From BP-133 sp040756995 (GTDB taxonomy: Bacteria > Actinomycetota > Acidimicrobiia > IMCC26256 > BP-133): a stretch of 64,000 nt of DNA. Below, piece by piece: positions 31,669-40,001 of this stretch. The translations under genes and the position numbers were made by a program. Where the stretch lies: positions 62,001 to 126,000 of the forward strand of contig JBFLYK010000012.1 of assembly GCA_040756995.1 (NCBI GenBank), written 5' to 3'. Under the pieces are notes generated by a model. That model saw nothing but the letters and a program-made list of their open reading frames with translations, made no database searches and was not told the origin of the DNA. How positions within the stretch are numbered: position 1 is the first letter of the stretch; the number at the start of each line of letters is the position of its first letter.

Positions 31669-32774
31669 CCACTGACTCTCTGCCCCCGTTGGACGTGGCC
31701 GGTCGCATCGGCCGCCTGCGGGAGCTGTTCCCGGAGGCCGGCATCGACGCCCTCTTCGTCACCCGCCTGGTCAACATCCGGTACCTGACCGGGTTCACGG
31801 GCTCCGCCGCCCTCCTGCTGGTCGGCCCCGACGAGGTGCTCTTCGTCAGCGACGGCCGCTACAAGGACCAGTCGGCCGACCAGCTGGCCGCCGCCGGCGT
31901 GGAGGCCCGGATCGAGATCTCCGGCACCGAGCAGAAGCGGATCGTCCACGACGCGGCCCAGGCCCAGGGTTACGGCCGCATCGGCCTCGAGGCCCACGGC
32001 GTCACCTGGTCCCAGCAGCGCGGCTTCGCCTCCGAGTGGTTCCCGAACGCCGAGCTCGTCCCCACCGAAGGGCTGATCGAAGGCCTCCGGCGGGTGAAGG
32101 ACCCCGGCGAGGTGGCCCGTATCCGGGCCGCCTGCTCGATCGCCGACCGGGCGTTCGCCAACGTCGCCGGCCGCCTGCGGGACCGTCCGACCGAGCTGGA
32201 GTTCGGCCTCGACCTCGAGTTCGAGATGCGCCGTCTCGGGGCGTCGGCCATGAGCTTCGAGCCGATCGTGGCCGCCGGCCCCAACGGGGCCAAGCCCCAC
32301 GCCCGCCCGTCCAACCGCCGGATCGAACCCGGCGAGCTGCTCGTCCTCGATTTCGGCTGCGTCGTCGATGGGTACTGCTCCGATATGACGCGCACCGTCT
32401 CCGTCGGCGATCCCGGTCCGGAGGCGCGGCGGATGTACGACGTCGTGCTGGAGAGCCAGCGGGCCGGCCGCGAGGCGGTGCGCCAAGGAGTTGAGGCGGC
32501 GGCGGTCGACAAGGCCTGCCGCGACGTGATCGCCGAGGCCGGCTGGGCCGACGCGTTCCTGCACGGAACGGGCCACGGCGTGGGCCTCGAGATCCATGAG
32601 GACCCCAGAGTTTCGGCCACCGGCCGTGGTACTTTGGCCGCTGGCTACGTCGTCACCGTGGAGCCGGGTGTGTACCTCACGGGTATCGGCGGCGTCCGCA
32701 TCGAGGACACCGTCGTCGTCACCCCGGACGGCTGCGACATCCTGACCGCCTCCCCGAAGGATCTCGTGTTGTGA
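31665..32774 (+). CDS. M24 family aminopeptidase P / Xaa-Pro peptidase
   Basis: The 369-residue protein has a creatinase-like N-terminal domain (residues ~10-135) and a pita-bread metallopeptidase domain. Dinuclear metal ligands are visible: Asp in LVLDFGCVVDGYCSDMTR, His in HGTGHGVGLEIHEDP, and two Glu in TVEPGVY and RIEDTVVV. It should remove N-terminal residues before proline, in cytoplasmic peptide turnover. The GTG start overlaps the aroQ stop and its own stop overlaps efp, an arrangement often seen next to efp. Confidence 0.93.
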   Translation: MTTDSLPPLDVAGRIGRLRELFPEAGIDALFVTRLVNIRYLTGFTGSAALLLVGPDEVLFVSDGRYKDQSADQLAAAGVEARIEISGTEQKRIVHDAAQAQGYGRIGLEAHGVTWSQQRGFASEWFPNAELVPTEGLIEGLRRVKDPGEVARIRAACSIADRAFANVAGRLRDRPTELEFGLDLEFEMRRLGASAMSFEPIVAAGPNGAKPHARPSNRRIEPGELLVLDFGCVVDGYCSDMTRTVSVGDPGPEARRMYDVVLESQRAGREAVRQGVEAAAVDKACRDVIAEAGWADAFLHGTGHGVGLEIHEDPRVSATGRGTLAAGYVVTVEPGVYLTGIGGVRIEDTVVVTPDGCDILTASPKDLVL

Positions 32775-33331
32775 GTGTCTCCACCAACGACCTGAAGAAC
32801 GGCATGGCCCTCAACCTGCCCGAGGGCCTCATGACGGTGATCGAGTTCCAGCACGTCAAGCCGGGCAAGGGCGGCGCCTTCGTGCGAACGAAGCTCCGCA
32901 ACTTCAAGACCGGCGCCGTCCTCGAACGTACCTACCGGGCCGACGAGAAGCTGACGCTGGCGATCATCGAGAAGAAGGAGATGCAGTACCTCTACCGCGA
33001 CGGCGACTCGCTGACGTTCATGGACAACGAGTCCTACGAGCAGATCGGGGTCGATCCGGCCGCGCTGGGCGACGCCATCCGGTACATCAAGGAGGGCGAC
33101 ACCGTCATCCTCCCCACGTACCAGGGTCAGGTCGTCGGCGTGGAGCTCCCGGCGGCGGTCGAGCTCGAGGTGACCCAGACCGACCCCGGGGTGCAGGGCG
33201 ACCGGGTGTCGGGGGCCAAGAAGCCGGCCACGCTGGAGACCGGCGCGGTGGTCCAGGTTCCGCTGTTCGTCGAGACGGGTGACCGGATCAAGGTCGACAC
33301 CCGGACCGGCGAGTACCTGACGCGGGTCTGA
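32771..33331 (+). CDS. efp: Elongation factor P
   Basis: EF-P relieves ribosome stalling at consecutive prolines. The 186-residue protein has the three-domain layout: a KOW-like N-domain with the functional loop VKPGKGGAFVRTKL, a central OB domain and a C-terminal OB domain with the signature TGAVVQVPLFVETGDRIKVDTRTGEY. The loop Lys is present. It starts at GTG 32771, overlapping the upstream peptidase stop, and nusB follows 23 bases later, a common actinobacterial order. Confidence 0.97.
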   Translation: MSVSTNDLKNGMALNLPEGLMTVIEFQHVKPGKGGAFVRTKLRNFKTGAVLERTYRADEKLTLAIIEKKEMQYLYRDGDSLTFMDNESYEQIGVDPAALGDAIRYIKEGDTVILPTYQGQVVGVELPAAVELEVTQTDPGVQGDRVSGAKKPATLETGAVVQVPLFVETGDRIKVDTRTGEYLTRV

Positions 33332-33354
33332 CCGCAGGAGCGCTGGGGCGCGCC

Positions 33355-33762
33355 ATGGTTCGCACGAGGAGAGACGCCCGGGAGCGGGCCCTGTCCTTGT
33401 GCTACGAGCTCGACGTGCGGGGCAACAGCGTGGACGACCTGCTCTTCGAGCTGCCGGTCGCCCCCGCCCCCTATGCCGTGGAGCTGGCCCGCGGCGTCGA
33501 GGAGCACCGTGACGAGATCGACGCCATCATCAGCAAGTTCGCCGACCGCTGGTCGATCGACCGCATGCCGGTGATCGATCGCAACCTGCTGCGCATCGCC
33601 GTCTACGAGCTGGGCTGGCGGCCCGAGATCCCTCTCGGCGTCGCCATCAGCGAGGCGGTTGACCTGGCCAAGCGGTACTCGACCGACGACTCCGGCCGGT
33701 TCGTGAACGGGATGCTCGGCCGGATCGGCGAGCACCTCCGGAGTTCCGATGGGACCGCTTGA
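33355..33762 (+). CDS. nusB: Transcription antitermination factor NusB
   Basis: The 135-residue all-helical RNA-binding protein joins NusE at boxA in rRNA antitermination. Recognisable elements are RRDARERALSLCYELD at the N-terminus, the central DRWSIDRMPVIDRNLLRIAVYEL and the C-terminal AISEAVDLAKRYSTDDSGRFVNGML. ATG 33355 follows an AGGAG site. Its 3' end overlaps clpS by 14 bases in another frame, so the two are probably coupled. Confidence 0.96.
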   Translation: MVRTRRDARERALSLCYELDVRGNSVDDLLFELPVAPAPYAVELARGVEEHRDEIDAIISKFADRWSIDRMPVIDRNLLRIAVYELGWRPEIPLGVAISEAVDLAKRYSTDDSGRFVNGMLGRIGEHLRSSDGTA

Positions 33763-34039
33763 GACACCGACGATCGTCGAACCCGACATCGACGAGACCA
33801 CCGACGTGGCCCGGCCGTGGGTCGTGGTCGTGTGGAACGACCCCGTCAACCTGATGTCCTACGTCGTCTACGTCTTCCAGAAGCTGTTCGGCTACTCGAA
33901 GGAGAAGGCGACGAAGCTCATGCTCGACGTGCACCACAAGGGCAAGGCCGCCGTCTCCTCCGGGACCCGGGAGCAGGCCGAGACCGACGTCGCCCGCCTC
34001 CACGCCCACGGCCTGTGGGCCACCATGCAGCGCGACTAG
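33749..34039 (+). CDS. clpS: ATP-dependent Clp protease adaptor ClpS
   Basis: The 96-residue adaptor delivers N-degron substrates to ClpAP/ClpCP. The core WNDPVNLMSYVVYVFQKLFG holds the N-end-binding Asn-Asp pair, and the second half (KATKLMLDVHHKGKAAVSSG) carries the conserved His. The first ~20 residues are a flexible acidic tail. It overlaps the end of nusB and is followed by the DUF2017 gene, its usual actinobacterial neighbour. Confidence 0.95.
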   Translation: MGPLETPTIVEPDIDETTDVARPWVVVVWNDPVNLMSYVVYVFQKLFGYSKEKATKLMLDVHHKGKAAVSSGTREQAETDVARLHAHGLWATMQRD

Positions 34040-34051
34040 CCGGAGCCGCCC

Positions 34052-34564
34052 GTGGCCCGCCATCCCTTCCGCCGCAACCGCTCCGACGGCTACGACGTCG
34101 TCCTCGAGGCCGGGGAGGCGGCCGTGCTGACCCGGCTGTGCGAGGAGCTGACCACGCTCCTGAGCGGCGGCGAGGCCGACGGCGGTTCCGACCCGGTGCT
34201 GGAGCGGCTCTTTCCCCGGGCCTACCTCGACCCCACCGAGGAGGAGGCCGAGCGCGACTGGCAGCGGCTCGTCCACGACGACCTCGTCGACGGGCGCCGC
34301 AAGGCGCTGGCCAGCGTGGAGGGCACCCTGGCCGGCGCCACCGTCCGGCGGGGCCGTTTCGAGCTGACCCTGAGCGAAGAGCAGGCCCAGGACTGGCTGG
34401 CCGTCCTCAACGACGCCCGGCTGGCCCTCGGCACCCGCCTCCAGGTCACCGAGGACCTCGACCTGTCGGGGCTCGATCCGGACGATCCCGACACCGCCCC
34501 CTACGCCGTGTACTGGTGGCTGGGGGTGCTGGAGGAGCGGCTGGTCGAGGTCCTGTCCGGTTAG
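34052..34564 (+). CDS. DUF2017 family protein
   Basis: This 170-residue predicted cytoplasmic, mostly helical protein of unknown function opens with RHPFRRNRSDGYDVVLEAGEAAVL and contains a DPTEEEAERDWQRLVHDDL segment near residue 70 and LNDARLALGTRL near 112. These features, with placement directly after clpS, match the actinobacterial DUF2017 family. The GTG start lies 12 bases after the clpS stop. The constant pairing with clpS suggests a role with Clp proteolysis, which is inference. Confidence 0.88.
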   Translation: MARHPFRRNRSDGYDVVLEAGEAAVLTRLCEELTTLLSGGEADGGSDPVLERLFPRAYLDPTEEEAERDWQRLVHDDLVDGRRKALASVEGTLAGATVRRGRFELTLSEEQAQDWLAVLNDARLALGTRLQVTEDLDLSGLDPDDPDTAPYAVYWWLGVLEERLVEVLSG

Positions 34565-34621
34565 GCCGGTTGCGCCGATCCGGCAGGGACGGCCGCCCGC
34601 CACGCAGAAGATTCCGCCCGT

Positions 34622-36211
34622 ATGGCACCGATTGCGAAGACGATGTCGCGCGCCCGGGGCTGGATCTGGGCCCATCCGCGCCGGGCCCGGGTGGCCGTGG
34701 CCGGTGCGGTCGTCACCGCGCTGGCCGGCGGCGCCTTCATCGGGCTGCGCCCCGACGGCGACGCCGACAAGGGGCGGCTGCGGCACCGGCAGTACGCCGG
34801 GTCGATCGGCGCCGACGGCGGCGTCGAGAACGACCACGTCGAGGCGCCGAGCGGATCGGCCGCGCCGGACGGCGCCGGATCCGCCGGCGGCCGGCGGCCC
34901 GGCGGTGCGGGCAACGGCACCGGCGCCCCGGCCGCGTCGGGAGCTCCGACGACAGTCGGCACCGCGCCCGGAGCGTCCCCGGGCGCCACCGCGGGAAGCG
35001 GTCCCTCTCCCTCCACCGCCGGTGGGACGGGCGGCACAGACACCACCAAACCGGACACTGGCGCGACCCGCACCACCGGTCCCGGTGGGGGCGCCACCAG
35101 CTCGCCGGCCACCACCGGCGCCAACGCCGAGGGCTGGGAGTTGATCCCGAAGGCGCCGATCGGCCCCCGGAGCTGGCATTCCGCCCAGTGGACGGGCCGG
35201 GAGATGGTGATCTGGGGCGGAACCGCCGACTTCGAGGCCGATCCGCTGATCGACGGCGCGGCCTACGACCCCGCCGCCCGAACCTGGCGCAAACTGCCGG
35301 CCGCCCCCATCACCCCCCGCCACGACGCCCGGGCCTTCTGGACCGGCTCCGAGATGCTCGTCTTCGGCGGCAGCTCCGTCGACGGCGAGCTGGCCGACGG
35401 CGCGGCCTGGAACCCGGCCACCAACAGCTGGCGAGCCATCCCCGCCGCCCCCACCGGCCCCCGCGAGGGCGCCGTCGTCGCCTGGGCCGGTGACCGCCTC
35501 GTGATCTGGAGCGGTTACACCGTGGCCCCGCCCGACGCCAACGAGGAGTTCGTCCCCGAGGCCAAGGAGGACGGCGCGGCCTACGTGCCCGCCACCGACA
35601 GCTGGGTTCCCATCGGGCCGGCCCCGATGCCGCCCCGCAGCGGCGCCCAGTCGGCCTGGACCGGCAGCCGCCTCATCGTCACCGGCGGCGAGGGCGAGGA
35701 CGGCAACCGCACCGACGGCGCCGCCCTCGACCCCGTCTCAGGGGTCTGGTCGCCCATCGCCGCCCGGCCGGAGCCCGACGCCTGTGGCGGCGAGATCGCC
35801 TGCACCGGCATCTGGACCGGGACGGCCGTCCTGTTCCCCTCCTCGGCGCAGGCCTACGACCCCGCCGCCGACCGCTGGTCCGCCCTCGCCGCCCCACCGG
35901 GCCGCGACGCCCCGGCTCCCGGGGAGCCGGCCGTGTGGACCGGCCGGTGGCTGCTGACATGGGGTCTCCCCGGCGGGGAGGACGACGGCTCCGGCGCCGA
36001 CCCCGGCGACACCGGCGACGGACCGCTGAAGCCGGTGGCGGCGATGTACGACCCGGCCGCCAACCGCTGGCAGCCGTTCCCGGCCGGGCCGCTCCCGAGC
36101 CGCACCCTCCACACCGCCGTCTGGACCGGCGAGGCGATGCTGCTCTGGGGCGGGGTGGACACCGGCAACGACGCCTTCCTCGCCGATGGGGCCGCCTACC
36201 GTCCCGAGTAG
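34622..36211 (+). CDS. Membrane-anchored kelch-like beta-propeller protein
   Basis: The 529-residue protein has a basic N-terminus, one transmembrane helix (VAVAGAVVTALAGGAFIGL, residues ~22-40) and a long Gly/Ser/Thr/Pro-rich linker to about residue 168. The rest is a kelch-type propeller with repeated units: MVIWGG-, LVFGGS-, VIWSGY- and LLWGG-like strands alternating with AYDPAARTW or AWNPATNSW turns, about six blades. It would face the outside of the cell. Kelch propellers bind sugars or proteins; no catalytic residues are evident. The gene lies 57 bases after DUF2017 and 17 before the phosphate permease. Confidence 0.8.
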   Translation: MAPIAKTMSRARGWIWAHPRRARVAVAGAVVTALAGGAFIGLRPDGDADKGRLRHRQYAGSIGADGGVENDHVEAPSGSAAPDGAGSAGGRRPGGAGNGTGAPAASGAPTTVGTAPGASPGATAGSGPSPSTAGGTGGTDTTKPDTGATRTTGPGGGATSSPATTGANAEGWELIPKAPIGPRSWHSAQWTGREMVIWGGTADFEADPLIDGAAYDPAARTWRKLPAAPITPRHDARAFWTGSEMLVFGGSSVDGELADGAAWNPATNSWRAIPAAPTGPREGAVVAWAGDRLVIWSGYTVAPPDANEEFVPEAKEDGAAYVPATDSWVPIGPAPMPPRSGAQSAWTGSRLIVTGGEGEDGNRTDGAALDPVSGVWSPIAARPEPDACGGEIACTGIWTGTAVLFPSSAQAYDPAADRWSALAAPPGRDAPAPGEPAVWTGRWLLTWGLPGGEDDGSGADPGDTGDGPLKPVAAMYDPAANRWQPFPAGPLPSRTLHTAVWTGEAMLLWGGVDTGNDAFLADGAAYRPE

Positions 36212-36228
36212 TCTCCGGCGCAACCCGG

Positions 36229-37221
36229 ATGGAAGACCTCGCCCTCTACACCGTCGTCGCGCTCGCCCTGGCTTTCTGCTTCACGAACGGCTTCCACGAC
36301 GCGGCCAACTCGATCGCCACGGTGGTGGCCACCCGGGTCCTCACCCCCCGTCTGGCCGTGATCTGGGCGGCCACGTTCAACTTCGTGGCCTTTCTGGTGT
36401 TCCACACCGGAGTGGCCGGGACGATCGCCAACGACGTGGTCGAGCAGGAGGTCCTCTCGATCGGGGTGATCTTCGCCGGTCTGGTGGGGGCGATCACGTG
36501 GAACGTGGCGACCTATTTCCTCGGTCTGCCCACGTCGTCGTCCCACGCCCTCATCGGCGGGATGCTCGGGGCCGCGGTGGGCAAATCAGGGTTCTCGGCC
36601 GTGATCGCCGACGGGCTGGTGAAGATCGCCGCCTTCATCGTGCTGTCGCCGCTCATCGGCTTGTCGGTGGGCTTCGTCCTGATGGTGGTCGTGCTCAACG
36701 TCGGCGTCCGGGTCGGCGAGGTCGACCGGGTCAACCGGGTGCTGCGCCGCCTGCAACTGGCGTCGGCCGGTGCCTACAGCCTCGGCCACGGCCTGAACGA
36801 CGCCCAGAAGACGATGGGCGTGATCCTCGCCCTGCTGATCGCCTCCGACAAGGTGAGCGTCACGGCCGACGTCCCGCTGTGGGTGGTGCTGGCCGCCCAC
36901 ACCGCCATCGCGCTCGGCACCCTGACCGGCGGCTGGCGGGTGGTCCACACCCTGGGCAACCGGATCACGCGGCTTCAGCCGGCCGGCGGCGTGGCCGCCG
37001 AGTCAGCCGCCGCCGCCACCATCTTCCTCGTGACCGCTCAGGGCATCCCGGTCTCCACGACCCAGACGATCACGGGCGCGATCGTCGGGGTTGGCTCCAT
37101 CCAGCGGCTGTCGGCGGTGCGCTGGGGCGTGGCCGGCCCGGTGGTCATGGCCTGGATCCTCACGATCCCGGCCGCGGCGGGGGTGGCCGCCGGGACCTAC
37201 GCCGTGCTCAGCGCCCTCTGA
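36229..37221 (+). CDS. PiT-family inorganic phosphate transporter
   Basis: The 330-residue permease imports phosphate. The two PiT signature repeats are seen: FTNGFHDAANSIATVVATRVL in the first helices and GHGLNDAQKTMGVI in the second half, with FLGLPTSSSHALIGG and QGIPVSTTQTITG as the paired motifs. About ten transmembrane helices are predicted. ATG 36229 (MEDLALYTVV) is chosen over a longer upstream frame that is only a shadow of the kelch gene. No PhoU-like partner gene is adjacent. Confidence 0.95.
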   Translation: MEDLALYTVVALALAFCFTNGFHDAANSIATVVATRVLTPRLAVIWAATFNFVAFLVFHTGVAGTIANDVVEQEVLSIGVIFAGLVGAITWNVATYFLGLPTSSSHALIGGMLGAAVGKSGFSAVIADGLVKIAAFIVLSPLIGLSVGFVLMVVVLNVGVRVGEVDRVNRVLRRLQLASAGAYSLGHGLNDAQKTMGVILALLIASDKVSVTADVPLWVVLAAHTAIALGTLTGGWRVVHTLGNRITRLQPAGGVAAESAAAATIFLVTAQGIPVSTTQTITGAIVGVGSIQRLSAVRWGVAGPVVMAWILTIPAAAGVAAGTYAVLSAL

Positions 37222-37223
37222 CT

Positions 37224-38312
37224 TCAGTCGTACTCGGTCAGGCCGCCCCCGACCCCTTCGAGGGAGCTGCCGAACTGGCTGAAGAGCTTCCCGAGGAGCC
37301 CGGCCACGTCGACGCTGACGGCGTCGGACGGGGCGGTCACGCCGGCCGCCTCCCGGTCGATGTCGAGGCGCAGCGCCACCCGGCCGGTGTTCGGCGCCGG
37401 GGTGGTTCCGGCCAGCTGGGCCAGATCGAGCTCCAGCCGCGACACCCGTCCGCCCTTGACCCACACGTCGAGCGACGCCGGCTTGTCGGGGACGTCGCCG
37501 ACCTCCGGCAGCTGGCCGCCGAAGGGCATCGTCTGCTGCTGCGCCAGGGCGGGGCGGACCTTGGCGTAGAAGCCGCGCAGCGACGACACGGTGGCGAGGT
37601 AGTGGTCGCCGGCGTCGTCGGACTTCAGCTCCTTGATGCTGACGTCCTCGCTGAGGGCCTTGCCGACCGCATCCTTCAGGGCCTGGAACTCGCTGGGCAG
37701 CTTCTCGGCACCGGTCGGCGCTGGGGTCGAGCTCTCGGTGTCGCCGCCGAACTGCCGGCGCAGGTTGTCGAACAGACCGGTCACCGTCGAGAGGTCGGCC
37801 ACGATCCACTGGCCGGCCGCGGCGGCGGAGATGAACCCGAACCCGTCCTGGGAGGCCAGCTCGGAGAGGGTCTTGTTGATCTCGTCGGGCGACTCGGAGA
37901 ACAGCTTGGCCAGCCCGGCGATGTCGGCCCGGGCGTAGAGCTTGCGGTCGATGTAGCGGAGCTCGAAGGCGTGCTCGAGGTCGCCGGCCTTCACGTCGAG
38001 GCCGAACCGGTCCTTCGCGGTCGAGATGGCGATGTGGCCGTTGCGGAGGATGTCGAGGCCGGCCCGGTCCTCGTCGGTGAGCGGCGCCCCGTCGTTGAAG
38101 AGGGCGTTGAGGTCGTTCTCGGAGCCGACCACACTCAGCCGGAACGTCCCTTCCTTCTGGTTGGCGGTCCTCTCGGCCGCCTCCCGCACCGCCACCCGGG
38201 GCGAGAGCTTCTCGGCCGCGCCGCAGCCGGCCAGGACGACAGCTGACAGAACAGCGGCGATGACAGCGCGACGAATGCCCCGGGGTGCGGGGTGTCCCCG
38301 CAGAATGATCAT
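37224..38312 (-). CDS. Lipoprotein, LppX/LolA-like fold suspected
   Basis: The 362-residue lipoprotein begins with a twin-basic signal peptide and a VVLAGCGA lipobox near residue 28. The mature part starts AVREAAERTANQKEGTFRLSV and proceeds as alternating strands and helices (FGLDVKAGDLEHAFELRYIDRKLYARADI, GQWIVADLSTV). This resembles the curved-sheet LppX/LprG/LolA-type lipoproteins that bind lipids, but no exact family is recognised. ATG 38312 is used; the frame is open upstream but crosses the pyr leader. It is divergent from pyrR and ends two bases beyond the phosphate permease stop. Confidence 0.7.
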   Translation of the reverse strand: MIILRGHPAPRGIRRAVIAAVLSAVVLAGCGAAEKLSPRVAVREAAERTANQKEGTFRLSVVGSENDLNALFNDGAPLTDEDRAGLDILRNGHIAISTAKDRFGLDVKAGDLEHAFELRYIDRKLYARADIAGLAKLFSESPDEINKTLSELASQDGFGFISAAAAGQWIVADLSTVTGLFDNLRRQFGGDTESSTPAPTGAEKLPSEFQALKDAVGKALSEDVSIKELKSDDAGDHYLATVSSLRGFYAKVRPALAQQQTMPFGGQLPEVGDVPDKPASLDVWVKGGRVSRLELDLAQLAGTTPAPNTGRVALRLDIDREAAGVTAPSDAVSVDVAGLLGKLFSQFGSSLEGVGGGLTEYD

Positions 38313-38397
38313 GTCGCGCAGCGTAGCGACGACCTCTGAGGTTGTCGCCTGCGTTTCTCGGGAGCGTGGTCGGTGTGCCCGATCCCGGCCCGGTCGT

Positions 38398-38443
38398 GCT
38401 ACCTTCCGAGAGGTAACCGTGAAGGGGATCCTGTGAGGTCCCC
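38398..38443 (+). promoter_or_regulatory. Candidate PyrR-binding RNA element and hairpin in the pyr leader
   Basis: TTCCGAGAGG (38404-38413) matches the conserved TCC-GAGAGG loop of PyrR-binding RNAs and is closed by TACC/GGTA. A second hairpin follows: GGGGA (38424-38428) with TCCCC (38439-38443), plus CCT with AGG. CCTTCCG (38402-38408) can instead pair with CGGGAGG (38445-38451), which contains the pyrR ribosome site. This suggests uridine-nucleotide feedback through PyrR on the operon leader; the switching mechanism is inference. Confidence 0.6.
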
Positions 38444-38460
38444 ACGGGAGGCGAACAGCA

Positions 38461-39078
38461 TTGCGGAATCCCCCTGCTTGGAGTGCCCCTGACCCGACGG
38501 GTCCGGGGCATTGGCTTCTCCGGGCCCGGGTCTTCGAGGCCGACGACCTGAAACGGGCCATCACCCGGATCGCTCACGAGATCGTCGAGCGCAATCACGG
38601 CGCCTCCGATGTCGTGCTGGTCGGCCTCTACACCCGGGGCGTCGTGGTGGCCCAGCGGCTGGCCGAGGCCATCACCTCCTTCGAAGGCGTCGAAGTGCCG
38701 GTGGGCGCCCTCGACGTCTCCTTCTACCGCGACGACATCGCCGTCCGGCGCGTGTCGCCCCTCGGGCCGACGCAGCTGCCGGGCGACGTGAAGGACAAGA
38801 TCGTCGTCCTCTGCGACGACGTGCTCTTCACCGGCCGGACGGTCCGGGCGGCGATGGACGCCGTCGTCGACTTCGGCCGGCCCCGGGCCGTGCAGCTGGC
38901 CGTGCTGGTCGACCGGGGCCACCGGGAGCTGCCCATCCGGGCCGACTACGTCGGGAAGAACCTGCCCACGAAGTGGGACGAGGACGTGCGCGTCCACCTC
39001 ATCCCCACCGACGAGGACGACGGCATCGAGATCTGGGAGTGCGTGGAGGAGAACGAAGGCGAGGGAGGGACGCCGTGA
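38461..39078 (+). CDS. pyrR: Bifunctional pyr operon RNA-binding regulator / uracil phosphoribosyltransferase PyrR
   Basis: PyrR binds pyr leader RNA with UMP and also makes UMP from uracil and PRPP. The conserved fold begins at VFEADDLKRAITRIAHEIVERN; VGLYTRGVVVAQRLAE, VGALDVSFYRDD and the PRPP loop VVLCDDVLFTGRTVRAAMD are intact. An in-frame stop at 38434 and the absence of ATG or GTG leave TTG 38461 as the only credible start, with GGGAGG nine bases upstream. The resulting ~23-residue N-terminal extension is encoded over an 11-bp hairpin (38484-38510). It overlaps pyrB by four bases (GTGA). Confidence 0.93.
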   Translation: MRNPPAWSAPDPTGPGHWLLRARVFEADDLKRAITRIAHEIVERNHGASDVVLVGLYTRGVVVAQRLAEAITSFEGVEVPVGALDVSFYRDDIAVRRVSPLGPTQLPGDVKDKIVVLCDDVLFTGRTVRAAMDAVVDFGRPRAVQLAVLVDRGHRELPIRADYVGKNLPTKWDEDVRVHLIPTDEDDGIEIWECVEENEGEGGTP

Positions 39079-40001
39079 AGCACCTGCTGGGTATCGACGA
39101 CCTCGGGGCGGACGGGATCGCCGAAGTGCTGCGCCTGGCCGACTCGTTCCTCGAAGTCACGCGGCGGGACATCCCGAAGGTGCCCGCTCTGCGGGGCAAG
39201 ACCGTCGTGTCGATGTTCTACGAGGACTCGACCCGGACCCGGCTGTCGTTCGAGACGGCGGCCAAGCGCCTCTCGGCCGACACCATGACCTTCTCGGCCG
39301 GTTCGTCCTCGCTGCGCAAGGGTGAGTCGCTGCTCGACACCGTCCGCACCGTCGAGGCGATGGGCATCGACGCCATCGTCGTCCGCCACCGCTCCAGCGG
39401 TGTGCCGCAGCGGATCGCCGGCTGGATCGACGCCTCGATCGTCAACGCCGGCGACGGCTGGCACGAACACCCGACGCAGGCCCTCCTCGACGCCTTCACC
39501 CTCCGGCGCCATCGGGGCGAGAACCTTGCCGGCATGCAGGTGGCCATCGTCGGCGACATCAAGCACTCCCGGGTGGCCCGCTCCAACGTGAAGGCCCTGT
39601 CCGCCCTCGGCGCCGAGGTCACCCTGGTCGGCCCGCCGACCCTCATGCCGCCTGACCTCGAGGGCTGGCCGGTGACGGTCAGCTACGACATCGACGAGGT
39701 GCTCCCCACGACCGACGTCCTCTACGTCCTGCGCATCCAGCGGGAACGGCAGCAGGAAGCGTTGTTCCCCTCCTTGAGGGAGTACGCCACCCGCTACGGC
39801 ATCACCACCGAGCGCCTCGCCCGACTGCCGGCCGATGCGCTGGTCATGCACCCCGGCCCGACGAACCGGGGAGTGGAGATCGACGCCCTCGTGGCCGACG
39901 ACCCCCGCTCGGTCATCAACGAACAGGTGGCCAACGGGGTCGCCGTCCGCATGGCCGTGCTGTACATGCTGCTCGGCTCGGGTGAGGGGAGGGCGGCGTG
40001 A
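39075..40001 (+). CDS. pyrB: Aspartate carbamoyltransferase catalytic chain
   Basis: This enzyme joins carbamoyl phosphate and aspartate in de novo pyrimidine synthesis. The 308-residue protein has the carbamoyl-phosphate loop FYEDSTRTRLSFE near residue 50, SSLRKGESLLDTVRT, the HPTQALLDAFTL segment and the aspartate-domain MHPGPTNRGVEI. No pyrI regulatory chain is present, as usual in PyrR-controlled operons. GTG 39075 overlaps the pyrR stop, and its own stop overlaps the pyrC GTG. Confidence 0.97.
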   Translation: MKHLLGIDDLGADGIAEVLRLADSFLEVTRRDIPKVPALRGKTVVSMFYEDSTRTRLSFETAAKRLSADTMTFSAGSSSLRKGESLLDTVRTVEAMGIDAIVVRHRSSGVPQRIAGWIDASIVNAGDGWHEHPTQALLDAFTLRRHRGENLAGMQVAIVGDIKHSRVARSNVKALSALGAEVTLVGPPTLMPPDLEGWPVTVSYDIDEVLPTTDVLYVLRIQRERQQEALFPSLREYATRYGITTERLARLPADALVMHPGPTNRGVEIDALVADDPRSVINEQVANGVAVRMAVLYMLLGSGEGRAA

